Assembly: GCF_000150275.1 (NCBI RefSeq)
Contig: NW_002060945.1
Coordinates: 321,872-385,871, forward strand
From: Trichoplax adhaerens
Lineage: Eukaryota > Placozoa > Uniplacotomia > Trichoplacea > Trichoplacidae
Length of the DNA: 64,000 nucleotides
Direction: 5' to 3'
Part shown: one piece after another, positions 25,542-36,728 of the stretch
Layout: the number at the start of each line of letters is the position of its first letter
How positions within the stretch are numbered: the first letter of the stretch is position 1
Notes under the pieces: generated by a model
Seen by the model: the letters and a program-made list of their open reading frames with translations, nothing else
What the model was told of the DNA's origin: nothing
Database searches by the model: none
Made by a program: the position numbers and the translations under genes

Positions 25542-27090
25542 TTATATATAATTACGCCCCCATCCAAGCTACATCGTCTGTTATAGTTTCTAGCGTGGCG
25601 TAATAACATCATAATCAACTGTCTATTCGAGATAATTTAGTAACGATTCTGTAATGCAGCAACGTGAAATTATATGCATTTACAGGTTGTTTAAATACTT
25701 GTAAAGATTGTGACATTGTTGCTATAGACAAGCTGACATAGAATGTGCGTTGAAATATGTAAATACTCGCACTGTATAGAAATGGACTAAATCTTATTTT
25801 CGCGTATATGTGCCGTACATTTTTGCTACCGTCAGTCATGCCTTTTACGACTCTATATATCTATTTAAATTTATTTTTTTATCGATAAATTGTATGATAA
25901 CTTACTATGGTTCACCACATGGAGCTTTCTTATACATTAAGTTTGATTATTATCAGTTGGAATTGTCATTCAAATCACTGTATGTTTTATCACTTGCTAA
26001 CCACAATGCCGGCAAACAATCTCTAAGATTTTTGTACATTGCTCTCGGAATAGATCTACGATGTAATGTAATCATCTATTAGTAGACTGTTACTATTCTA
26101 ATTATAAAAACTACAACTTACTATTCGGTTTCTAACGACAATCTATTTTATGGATAGGTAACGTCTCCAAGTCTTTACATTTTAATACTGTAAATGCAGC
26201 ATGTACTGTGGTTTGGCTAAAATTGCATGGGAAGAACTTTATAGCGCTCACTGTACTTGAAATCATGATTTGTAAATAGTGCATAATCAATGTTGTAGAT
26301 CCACTGTATCAACTACTGGCATATACTCAGCTCTAGTATCGAAAATAATTACATGTTGTATCGTAACTGAAGGTCTTCTGCTCGGGTTTCATTACGACGC
26401 TCGAAATTGTGTCCCAAGATTATCGTAATGGTAGAACATAATACAAGTGAAAACTTCTTCTACGAGGGATCCGAAGTATGTACTGTATTTCGAATTAATA
26501 GAATAATACAGTGCATTGGAAATGCTAGGGTTAAAGTAGCAAGGATTTCTCGTATTTAATTTACTACTAGGCTGTCTCGAGCCTAATAAAGGGCTGCAAT
26601 ATCTTAAGTGATCGATACACACGCGGATAAAATTATTTGATGCTAGCGCGTTACGAAATGAGATTTGGTTGGTAATTTTAATGCAGCGTCTATATTGGAA
26701 TTGAACTAATAAGTTAGCCCATTCTATTTTTGACCACAGTGAAGTAGCATTTTTGTCTAGCATAGAATCATGTAGTCTGGAACTTCTAAGAGAAAGTTCC
26801 CTAGGAAGTCCCTGCTGCAGTATGCAAGTCTGTAGAGGAGGCTATAGGTTAAAATACTTACCTCAATGTATTCTTGCGATAAGTTAGCGTCGCGTGCTCG
26901 TCAGTATTTGTAATATATCGTTAACTAACCCTTATTTTGTTCTACTGTATAACGGTAGAGTAAGAGCAACAAAGTTTCATTACAATATTGTAGCTCTACT
27001 GGACTCGACTGATGATATTTCGTTAATCTTACTTTTTAAAAAGTAGGAGAGCATTCAAAATCGTAACACTTGTAATACCCTTTAGGTTAA
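25542..27090. other. Gene-poor spacer and 3' region after the dynein-like gene
   Basis: The first part is presumably the 3' untranslated region of the dynein-like gene. An ATG-started minus-strand frame of 123 codons (26392-26763) lies here but shows no family motif or splice context, and I do not call it a gene. Nothing else stands out. Confidence 0.5.
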
Positions 27091-27725
27091 GAAAATGCAA
27101 GAAATTTAACTAGTTATAGAGCGTAAAAAAGTCACTGTACGCTGTTCTTTTAGTGTGACTTACAGTCCGGTATACTTTGCAGTGCTACACTGTGAGAAGC
27201 ACCTTACATAAAAAGACGGAGCGATTATACCGTTATATGTAGAGTGAGTTTCTACTTTATAATGAATGAGATCCTTCTGTTGCAGGTTTTCGTTTTATGG
27301 AGTAGAATAGCATTCAATATTATTAATCTATTAACGCCCATAATGCCGTAGGAGAGAAGGTACAGAAGTAACGCCTTTACGCTGTTGATGCCGAGCGGGT
27401 TTCTGCTCTACTAAATGCTGAATGAAATCCTTTCCTTGTAGGACCTCATTTCAAGGAGTAGAACTATATCTTAAGGGTACAATGTTACGGAGAGAAGATG
27501 TAGAAAGTAAATCTTCCGCTGTTTAAGGCAGAGCAAGCTTGTACTTTATGATGAATGATTTTCTTTATTACATGCTTCATTTGTAGAGTAGAACTATGTA
27601 ACAGAGCGTATAAGATAAAATAAGTGATTAGACGCGCCTCATTCGCTGTTATAGAAGAGAACAGTTGTGAATATTTTACCAGTGTTTCGAATGTTAACAG
27701 TTCACTTGCGCGAAATAGAACTATC
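27090..27725. repeat. Diverged tandem repeat array, about 130-160 bp per unit
   Basis: Three to four degenerate units follow each other. Anchors are GAATGA plus a T-rich run at about 27264, 27420 and 27553, and GAGTAGAA or AATAGAACTAT at about 27299, 27459, 27588 and 27711. GAGAGAAG also recurs near 27352 and 27492, with CGCTGTT near 27379 and CCGCTGTT near 27517. There is no coding frame across units. Confidence 0.7.
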
Positions 27726-28185
27726 TGAGATTATACTAGTTAAGAATATATATCTAATCATATGTTTGACTTGGGTAATAATGAAGATTAATTTGCAATA
27801 TTACTTAATAGTAATAAAGATAACGATAATTGAATTTTGATGGTGTATGCTTAATTTCAAACAAAATTATGAATTTATGGTTATCTTGCAATCATAGCTA
27901 AATACCCATATAATGATTACCTAGTTTGAAATAACAGCATAATAATTCATTTTAATAAGAACAGCATTATTTCGAAATTAAAAGCTGTAGATAAAAGAGT
28001 TCATTCCTTTGAGTAATCACACACAAATAAATTTACAGCTAAACGTGAATTACATGATATCAATTCATTGAATTTCCATACATTCAATACTCTATCTCTC
28101 CCAAAAAATCATGATCTACTGTTGGGTTGTGGCTTAGATCTTTCTAACATGACTATACATACTTAAAAAAGTTTAACCATTACTT

Positions 28186-28699
28186 CTAAAATTTGCCAAC
28201 TTGGCTTGGTACTTCGTAATCACCTTCGTCGTTGTAGCAGCTTCCTTGCATAAATATTTCTTCATAAATATTCAACGGATCTCTATCACTTTCATCCAGA
28301 GTGCTTCTCCTGAAATTATCAAAACTTTGCCTGAAACTTGATACGCTATATCGAACAAATGATGGGATAGAATTATGTCGACGGCGATTTGAAGATGATA
28401 AAGTCATGGTGTCGTCACGTCGTAAATAGATTTTATACAGCTGGTTTAAGGCGATGACTACGAGAGTTGCAAGAAGAAAGCCTATAAGGATTATTATGAT
28501 GGTTTCTTCATCGCTTAACGGGAGTGATAGTTCGCAATGCTCACCAGTAAAACCCGACAAACAGAAACATCTCATTTCTCCGTTAAAGCTTGAACAACCG
28601 GCACCATTACGACAGCTACATTTACTTGTATCGAAGAGTGATTTGTTGACCATAACTCCAATATCTATTTTCCAAATGAACAACAATAACAACAAGCAG
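28186..28699 (-). CDS. Terminal exon of an EGF-like, single-pass membrane protein
   Basis: The frame reads a hydrophobic leader-like run, then one EGF-like domain with cysteine spacing C-x-C-x5-C-x8-C-x-C-x8-C, ending in the CLSGFTGEHC signature. A 23-residue membrane segment follows (28435-28503), then an 83-residue cytoplasmic tail with an R/K-rich start. The tail has RRRHNS and RRSTLDESD, and three tyrosines in acidic settings: YEEI, YNDE and YEVP (28207-28266). The 5' end is a splice acceptor with a pyrimidine-rich tract just upstream of 28699. There is no ATG in frame between that acceptor and the hydrophobic run, so at least one upstream exon must exist; I could not find it. The topology is type I, with the EGF domain outside. 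Family identity is unknown. Confidence 0.6.
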
Positions 28700-30609
28700 C
28701 TGAGAGGAAAAATTGCGAGATTCTTAAAAGATCATCAACTGAGCGAGGAGACGTTCTTCGCTATTGATTCCGTGCTGATGATTACTAGTCGTTCATTGAC
28801 ATTAAATAAGATACTTGGGTAATAATAGTAATGATGATAATAATTTTGTAATGTCATTCTCAATATATTTTACGCTGATTTTATGATCGAGAGATCAAAC
28901 GCTGGAATTTGATTTTCTAGTCATATTTAGCTGTGCAGTACACGGAAGGCTGATCAATAGTTAACCGATAATTATAGTACACAGGAAAATTTGTCGTATA
29001 TAGGAAAGTTGGCAGCAGGAATATCCGTATTTAGCTCGATTAAGGTATTAATTCATTCTTCGGTATATACAGTACAATCGCTCTATATAAAACAGATAAC
29101 TATCCCCCAAAAGCCATCTTGGCACTTTATGCTGAGACATTGACCGTATCGTTATATTACTAATTGTAAGCGCATTGAATACCCCATGGCGGCAGATTTA
29201 TGTATTTAGGAGTAGATCACATACTGTATTGTCCGATAATTCATAGCCTCAATTAGTCGCGATGATATTATGCCTATTAAGGTCCCGTTATATTTAAATA
29301 TCCTATATGGACGCTTAATATTGGTCATTACAGTCCTAGAATTTTAATATTAAGCAAGGGAATAGAAGCAGAACTCGCAAAAATAATTAGGGAGATATGT
29401 AATTCTGAAGTTTACTTTTTACTAGCTCTACTGCCGGGTGCTTCAATACCTGTTTAGGCAATCTTCGCTACGGTAATAAAACGTTTTAAAATGAAATCTA
29501 GAATTTTATCCCAGACCACTAGCCCCTATTTTTACAGGTCCGCCTAATACGTTATATAAATTCATTGATTCGCGAAATACTGTACTATACTATATATATA
29601 TATAAGTTATAGCGCAGCATATTGTCGCTATGTAATGTAGTAATAGATCCGTTTCAACGGCACATACTACATAAACTGTGTACTTATAACCACAGTTATT
29701 ACTACAGATGATATAACTTAGTACATTCTACTTTAAGACAGAGAAATCTCTCAAAATAACGAAAGGCTACAAATCTTTCCGTTTAGGTTTAGATTAAAGT
29801 TCTCGTATCTCCGGATTCTACTGTGTCAAGGACTGTATAAACTATGTAAATGACCATAAGTGAAGTGGAGTATACTGTAGACTAAGTGATGGAGAGACAC
29901 ACAGCTCAATTATAATTTAATAATTATAATCAGACTCCAAGAATGATGCCAATACTCATGAAGAATTTTATTATCCAAAATATCTTAAACCGGCAATGCT
30001 GAATGTTGTTTATATTTTAGCAAGCAATACAAGTTATCACCCGCATAATTTATAAATATATAATAAAATCGATTGATGTGAAAGTTCTACGTGTATAGCT
30101 ATCCTTCAGCAATTTGCAAAATTGGTAAATAATTCTAATTTCTAAAGCAGTAATGATAATTATTGCATCATCATTGCCTTCAAAAAGCTTTACAACCAAG
30201 ACTCTTTAACATTACAAGGCAACTTATAACCTTAAAAGGTAAAACTACACTCTATGCTTTGTACTGCGATACTGTAGCTGCTGAAGCAAGACAGAGAAGA
30301 AAAATATAATAACATTACTTATATAGAATGCGTCAAGCATACAATTTTAACTCGTAAATTATGGCATATTTTACAGACAATACAGAATGTTGAATTTTCA
30401 TAAAATTACATACATAGTACATGTAGAATCTTCTTGTAAATATATGTACAGGAGTTTAGAAGAATAAGTGACTTATTACTCCTCTACTTTAACGAGATAG
30501 ATCTTAAATCGAACCATTTATCATATTGCTATAACATGCAGAAACATTAATTTTAAAAGAGTGTAATTATTGGATGAGAACGTACAGTAAAAACAACATA
30601 CCATAAAAT
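28700..30609. other. Spacer between the EGF-type exon and the RING gene
   Basis: It should contain the missing 5' exon or exons of the EGF-type membrane gene and the 3' end of the RING gene, but I cannot place either. It is AT-rich with no long frame. Confidence 0.4.
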
Positions 30610-32312
30610 TCATTTAAAGTTTGAATTTTTCGCCGGTTTTTTCAATGTTTCAATTACACTGCGACACATAACACATCGTAATGGTAGATTTCTTTGCGCC
30701 ACTGCCACTTGAATAGTTTTGATAAAGCAACGCCTACACAAGTAATTGTGACCACATGGATATGTCGTAGTACTTGCTTTAGCCACTGTACACGCCACAC
30801 ACTACAGTATCGATGAGAAGATAAAACAATCATATTATGCCACAAATCTGTGAAAACATTCGAAAAATTTTATCTGAAATTGCTGAAGGATAAAAAACAG
30901 TAATGTACATGCAAAACAATTGGTATAATCAAGAACTTTGAGTAGCAATGGAGTGGTAATTTTGAGTTATTGTTTTATTAAATTTAGCTCGCTGACTAAA
31001 TGCATAATTCTACTATGTTGGACATTTTGTCTACCTCCTACTGTACAACAATCACTTTCCTGAAATATAATCAGGTAGGGTTTCAACCCTAATAAGATTC
31101 AAGAGCGTGAAGTATATCGAGTAAATACGTGCATGACGAAACAAGCTGGGATTAGAATTCCATGTTTACTACCTTGCCGATCCACTCTATTTGTATTTTT
31201 ACTAGAGCCGATAGTAATATACTGTATGTACCGGCATATATGTTTTCTTCAATCAAAATCGAAGCAGAATTTGTAAATACACACTTAAAGGCAATCAATT
31301 AAAAAATTATCTTGGTAGGTAAAGGCATAAACTATATTATTTGCTACAACAAAATGATCGATATACTGCAGTTTTTAGGAAAGATTTGTCCATTGCTGTC
31401 AACTGTGCGTTTCCATTACATAGATTGATTGATTATTGGAGATGATTAGAATAAATTTTAAAATTTAGCAAGTATAAATTAATTTACCTCCTGATCATGA
31501 GAGTCAGATACAATCTCATTTTCGTGGGCTTCCAGCGCAACTAATAGCTTATCCTATGAGAGAGTAAAATTAAACAGAAAAAGATGTTTGACTTAACAAC
31601 TGACTTCTTCCTACTCGTAGTTACGTACAATTTTGCATAAGAAATTAAACGTAAGCCCTCATTCGGCTTCAATTTGCAAGTCAACAAGACTACAGATATT
31701 CAACACATGTTCACATAGGAATTCAACATTAGTCACACGGAAGATCTGCTTACACTAAGAAGAGCCTACTACATTGAAACTGCATGTCAATGATACCATC
31801 TCGTTCGTTATTTTTATCATCATTGATAGTTTAAAAGCAACTAAGAACCTGTAGGTTGCAATACAACTGGTTTAAAATGAAGAATGTTACTAGAATAGCC
31901 AGCCATTCAAATTATTATAATTGAAGGCAGTAGAGTAGAGTAGTGTGATGACGGTAATAATTATAATGGATCGTCGTTATTGCATCATTACCGTAACTAG
32001 GTATTGGGTGAAAGTACGACCTAGGGTTACTCTCATTTTGATCATTAAAGCAATACAATGGAAGAAAGCCGATGACATATTGATTGGATTACGTTACGAC
32101 CAACTTTAACATGTCCAATTTCTTGATAGTCGTCATTACTATCGTCTATTTTATGAACTACTACTTACAATTTTCTCGTTTATTGCAGTGAAGTCGTTTT
32201 CGCTGGCACATTTTCGCTTATGCGAATAGACTATGGTTCTGTGGCGATTGACAGCATACAATCCGATGATATTAGCAGCTGCTAATCCAATAAATGCGTT
32301 CACAACGTCCAT
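30610..32312 (-). CDS. Small RING-finger protein with N-terminal membrane helix (four exons)
   Basis: Exons, in transcript order, are 32312-32169, 31553-31488, 31059-31042 and 30801-30610. All have GT/AG borders, and every junction is phase 0. They join to 420 nt and 139 residues. Residues 5-21 are hydrophobic (AFIGLAAANIIGLYAV), so the protein is probably anchored in a membrane with a basic stretch behind it. The C-terminal exon encodes a complete C3HC4 RING: C-x2-C-x11-C-x-H-x3-C-x2-C-x17-C-x2-C, with CVAC, PCGH, CRRC and CVMC. RING domains usually recruit E2 ubiquitin-conjugating enzymes, so this is probably a ubiquitin ligase. The third exon is only 18 nt. I do not recognise the specific family. 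Confidence 0.75.
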
Positions 32313-32587
32313 TTGAGCAAGATTATAGAGGATACAGTGGACTCATAACAATATTGGATAGATTAAATGATAATTCAGCAAGTATTTGATCCAACGCTCT
32401 CACCCTGCACCAATTTCTGCAACGATCAATAACCACTAGTACAACAATAACAAACCCCTTTTGGGTGGTCTTGCAAGCAATATTGCACCGGTACCGTTGC
32501 CGCATACCTCACTGGCGAGTCTTATGACTCTCATTCTACCGTATCATTTTTGTTGTTTCTTTAACCTCCACTATGGCTAGATGTCAA

Positions 32588-32645
32588 TGTACTGTAGAGT
32601 ACTGTACTGTACTGTACTGTACAGTACGCTATGGTACAGTACATT
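32588..32645. repeat. Self-complementary TACTGTAC array
   Basis: Consecutive GTACT and GTACAGTAC units make a run of overlapping palindromes just upstream of the RING gene. The same motif family recurs at other spacers in this window. Confidence 0.85.
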
Positions 32646-33055
32646 TTTCTTTCCTCGTCGAGAAAAAGACTGTGCAGTACGGGGCAATCATGGACTACTG
32701 TACAGACGTACAGCGTACAATACTAGAAATTACTAGTAGTGATTTCTAGCAGTCTATGGTACATACTGCAGGACGTACAGAAGTATGGAAGTAATCTCTA
32801 TGATTTCGGCTTTTGTGTTATAGTCACTTAATATACTGTAGAGATGCAACAGAGAATCCAAGTGCTACTCGGAGTTTGGACAGTTCATAAAAGTTCACTG
32901 TTGGTGAAACAGTGAAGCCATGGTTCAATTCTCCTTAGTATTCCGTAAACGGGCCCAAAATGGACTACGTTCAAGGTCCAAATTATGATTGCCGTTGCGT
33001 CCAAACTTTGATGATAGCAACTGGGAGTACAGTTCAAGTCCAATCCAGTGCTCGC

Positions 33056-33152
33056 GATACTGTACAGTACACTGTAGAGTATCGTACTGTACAGTATAGT
33101 ACTTCGCTTGTTCTTTCTGTACAGTACTGTACAGTGTACTGTACAGTACAGC
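33056..33152. repeat. Self-complementary TACTGTACAGTA array
   Basis: GTACTGTACAGTA and its permutations fill about 95 bp. Because the motif is its own reverse complement, both strands show open frames full of Val, Gln, Tyr, Ser and Thr; these are not genes. Confidence 0.85.
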
Positions 33153-34160
33153 AGTGTTTCTACTCCTCAAGCAGCTCAAATTCGATGGAATTTCCTCGGG
33201 TTTTGCTAATCATCAAATCATATTAATGCGATTGTACTTGTGTCACGCGGTTATTAACTTAAAATTGCATTACATTCCGTGAAATTCCACGGGTTTCGCT
33301 ACTAATTATTATTATGGTAAAATTCTACCTAGTAAACAAAGCACGCAAAGTATCACGAGCACCGGATTCAACTAATACAGACAAAATGATGAATTTTATT
33401 GAGTTGCAATACAGTATAAATGGAAATTTAATTCCAGTATAAACGTTTATAGTATTATTTACTGAACTCACTCACACATCATAATGCGCGAAGTGTCAGT
33501 AAGACTAACTAAATTTGATGAGACTCACAAGCATTCTATTAATGCTATGATTAATACGCACGCGACGCATAGTAGCATTTAAGAGAACACTGTTGTATTC
33601 TACCTAAACGTAGCAGTCTATGCTAGTTACAAAATGTACATTACACTGAACATGTCTGCCTAAAGGATTTACTTCCTAATACGCTTATATACCTATAGGG
33701 CTCAAAAAATTTAGCATTTACGGCTATATTATCGCACAGCAGTGTTTTGCATTTTCCTCCTTATTCACTCCGAAATCCGAAAACACTGTCACACAATAAC
33801 CACAAGTACGGATTTGTCGCATAGCTAACAAGTACAACTTGTCAAATCTGAAGTGAATAGTGCATAGAGTAGAGTACCGCACGTTTTTATCTACCCACAT
33901 CAAATGCCTTTTACACTTCCTTAGTTTTAGAATTTACTTGAATTAATTAAGGACGTTAGTTCCGAAGATCGAAATGTATCATTTCACAAACGAGAAATAG
34001 TTTGTAAGAAAGTTTATAGAGGTATCTCTGTTACAAGTTGCATCAGCCTGTATCATGTAATTAAGATAATCCACAAATGTATAATTTAGAAATACTGGGC
34101 TGGTGTATACGTATATATATAAAACATATTTTTACAGGAAGTGACTACTGGTAGTTTAAT

Positions 34161-35437
34161 TTATACCGTAGCAGCATTTCGTAATCTTAAATAGCCTTGG
34201 ACGATATCCCAAGGCAAAGTCCTGATTGTCTTAAATTCATCCGATGTAGAGTATCTAATTTTCGTCTGAGGGTCTGTATATTTAGCCTATAAGTTAAGTA
34301 GAGAAAGATATTTATACAGTATTGGTTGTATTAGTACAACTTTACAAATTGAATGGATGCTTTATGATCATCTAATCACCAATGAAGTAATATGAATAAA
34401 CTTACAATTGTTCCACTAATATCAGAGTACTTCTTTGGAGGGAGGAAAGCACCTGGTGCATCGATACTATTATCTTTGGAAATTTTTAGCAAACTTACAA
34501 TCAATCAAAGGATAATGCATAGGTGGTTTAAGTTGAATAGTACAGTAAAGAGTTTTTGGTTATCAACGATATCTTACAAGTTGGGTCATATGGTTTCCAA
34601 GACAACGATCTTTCTATCGCTATTATCTGCTTAAGATTTTTCCATGTTCTTCTACGGTTAATGTAATAGCCACCAGTCTAATGGAAGATCAAATAACATG
34701 CATTTTACTATTAAATACAAAGTTTATGAAATTACATTGAACACGCCATGTTACTTTTGCGTACAACGCATATTGTATTGCGATGACTATACAGTATACC
34801 GTGTAATACAACGGATATTTCAAAATGTCAACTGCACAGTATACGTAAAACTACATTATGTTCACTTGTTCAGTGTCTGTCAGTGAAATAGCAATAATCG
34901 TATGCATAGGAAAAGCAATGGAAACGAACATTGAATAAAGTAAGAAAGAAATATCTTACGGTGTACTTTGCATCCTTGAAAGTGATACGACTTTTACCAG
35001 AGGCCGTTGGAGATAATTTACTATCTTCTTGACTTAAAGTCTTCTTGCTCTCGGTGTCCAGATCACCATCGTCATTCACTTTCGTTGCGCTTTCCACTGC
35101 GAGTAAATGTTCATGGCTCGTTTCTTTGGTTGCGCTAGCCGATTTTTTATCGACAGTCAGCTCGTCCGTTATATCCTACGTGATGATTAATGATGAAAGT
35201 CTTACACAATTTGCTCTATTATTCATAAAATAAAATAATTTCAAATAATAAGGTGACTATACAGTATTGGTAATGCATGAAGTGTAAAAGTGCTATACGA
35301 GTACAGTATTGATTGATTCTCATAAAATGGCTAAAAACATGAAAACTAACGGTAGATATCTTCCTTTTTTTATCAGCAGGAGAGTCTGGTGGGCTATTCG
35401 AAGTGAGTGATTTATGTCGTTTGTTTCTTGTCGACAT
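34161..35437 (-). CDS. INO80C: INO80 chromatin-remodelling complex subunit C
   Basis: Five exons on the minus strand (35437-35351, 35175-34960, 34677-34578, 34473-34406, 34286-34161) join in frame to 198 residues, close to the roughly 190 of vertebrate INO80C. The N-terminal part is polar, with a KKRK nuclear-localisation-like cluster. The conserved core follows: RRTWKNLKQI, then ERSLSW, NSIDAPGAFLPPKKYSDISG, AKYTDPQTKIRYS and the closing LPWDIVQGYLRLR. This is the YL1 C-terminal domain family. The protein is a nuclear subunit of the INO80 nucleosome remodeller. The split codon between exons 3 and 4 (T + AT, Tyr) restores the family sequence, which supports both splice sites. It is divergent from SF3B1, with about 1.3 kb between start codons. 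Confidence 0.93.
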
Positions 35438-35571
35438 GTTGCATGGTGCAGTGTTATTCAATTAATTTCTTTCAATGCACTATTAGCTCACTATAACCAA
35501 TGCTACTCTATATTGCATTGCAGCAATGCTCAAGATTTTGCTACTGATTCAAGTAAAGCCGGTGTCAGAGC

Positions 35572-35714
35572 AGTTACTGTACTGTACACTGTAGTCTACA
35601 GTACAGTACTGTACAGTATCGTACTTCGTACTGTACAGCATACCGTACTGTACAGTGTACAGTATAGTGTAGTACAGTGTACAGTACTACAGTATATAGT
35701 ACTGTACGTACCAA
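35572..35714. repeat. Self-complementary TACTGTACAGTA array upstream of INO80C
   Basis: About 140 bp of nearly continuous GTACTGTACAGTAC-type sequence, 135 bp upstream of the INO80C start codon. Apparent open frames here are by-products of the repeat. Confidence 0.85.
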
Positions 35715-35979
35715 TGCAACCAATGTTCTGATTTTCCCATCCCAGGGACTACGGTACTAAAAGAGGCAAGTCTCTATCATGGTAAACTAATTGAGGGCCT
35801 ATTATTTTTCTGGTCATTCTAATACTGTATACGCTACCACTGAATCTGTATACTACGGTACACTGTACAAATCAAACAAGCAGCTCACTTTTAGATGACA
35901 ATCATAGACAGTATATTGCATCGTTTCAGTTGGAATGACCAGCAAAATCGTTGGCCCCGATATTTTAGTACTGTACTGT

Positions 35980-36456
35980 ACACCCAACGACCGTTTCCTG
36001 TCTCTTCTCTTCACGCGGACTTCTAGCTAGTACTGTACTCTACAGTATTGTAAAGTAGAGAACCTGGTGTAGAAGATTGTACACATGTTCTGTACTGTAC
36101 TGTACACAATCAGCGACTTCTCAATGATTAATCATGCCCCCCCAAAATCGTCCAATTTCAAAATCATAATAGAGAGAGAGGGACTGGAAAAGAGCTTGCA
36201 GTGCAAACAATGTGGAGGCCGATCCTGTTAGATCAATTGTTACCATACTGTTCGTAGTACAGTACTCTAACTGTATCAAAATGAATACTGTACAGTACAG
36301 TACATACTGTCCAACGGTATCCAATAGTGACAGTACATAGTACTGGCTATATTGACAGTATTTCAGGTTTGGCGTACAGTACTGTACTGTACAGTACAGT
36401 ACATTGTACAATGTACAGTGTACAGTACACGATTCGTACAGTACACTGTACCGTAC
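35980..36456. repeat. Clustered TACTGTACAGTA palindromes between INO80C and SF3B1
   Basis: Short arrays at about 36028-36105, 36254-36312 and 36374-36456 share the same self-complementary unit. The densest is 36374-36456. They sit in the 1.3-kb divergent promoter region and end about 270 bp before the SF3B1 start. Confidence 0.8.
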
Positions 36457-36728
36457 CTTCACAACGTCATGCTAACGTTGGGAAGGCCGTGGATGAACGT
36501 TTTCACTAGCATCACCTGACGGTCTCTTACCGGTCTTCTGTGATCAAAGCTGTGAGTGTGACAGGAAGGCACCGTGCGCTACTTTGGTTTAAAGCACTTG
36601 AAATCAGCTCTGACATCAGAACGGTTTTTCTATCTTTACTAGACGACTGAGTACTGTATTGCGCACTACAGTAGTACGCAGTCAGTGCATGCTCTCTTGT
36701 TTTACATAAAGCAAAGCTGCAGTTCAAG

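Larger units (their letters stand above)
32313..34160. other. Spacer between the RING gene and INO80C
   Basis: No gene is visible. It contains two TACTGTAC-type palindromic arrays, listed separately. The rest is unremarkable AT-rich sequence, including the 3' end of INO80C and the promoter side of the RING gene. Confidence 0.5.

Noticed and set aside
26392-26763. Minus-strand open frame of 123 codons starting with ATG
   Set aside because: There is no recognisable motif, no splice context and no composition like the real exons nearby; in AT-rich spacer this length can arise by chance.
28454-28822. 122-codon plus-strand frame
   Set aside because: It is the antisense shadow of the EGF/transmembrane exon, whose minus-strand reading has a clear domain and membrane helix.
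32323-32505. 60-codon minus-strand frame just upstream of the RING gene
   Set aside because: It does not join in phase to the RING gene, which has its own ATG at 32312, and has no motif.
32925-33226. Overlapping frames on both strands rich in VQYTVQY-like strings
   Set aside because: They are the translation of the self-complementary TACTGTACAGTA array, not proteins.
35414-35731. 105-codon plus-strand frame over the INO80C 5' region
   Set aside because: It lies antisense to INO80C exon 1 and then runs through the palindromic array.
36100-36460. Possible CRISPR-like or satellite array in the GTAC-rich region
   Set aside because: Units overlap continuously with no spacers of constant length, and the genome is plainly eukaryotic.
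36121-36509. Frames of 60-113 codons between INO80C and SF3B1
   Set aside because: Most of their length is repeat-derived Tyr/Thr/Cys/Val runs; no family motif or splice site supports them.
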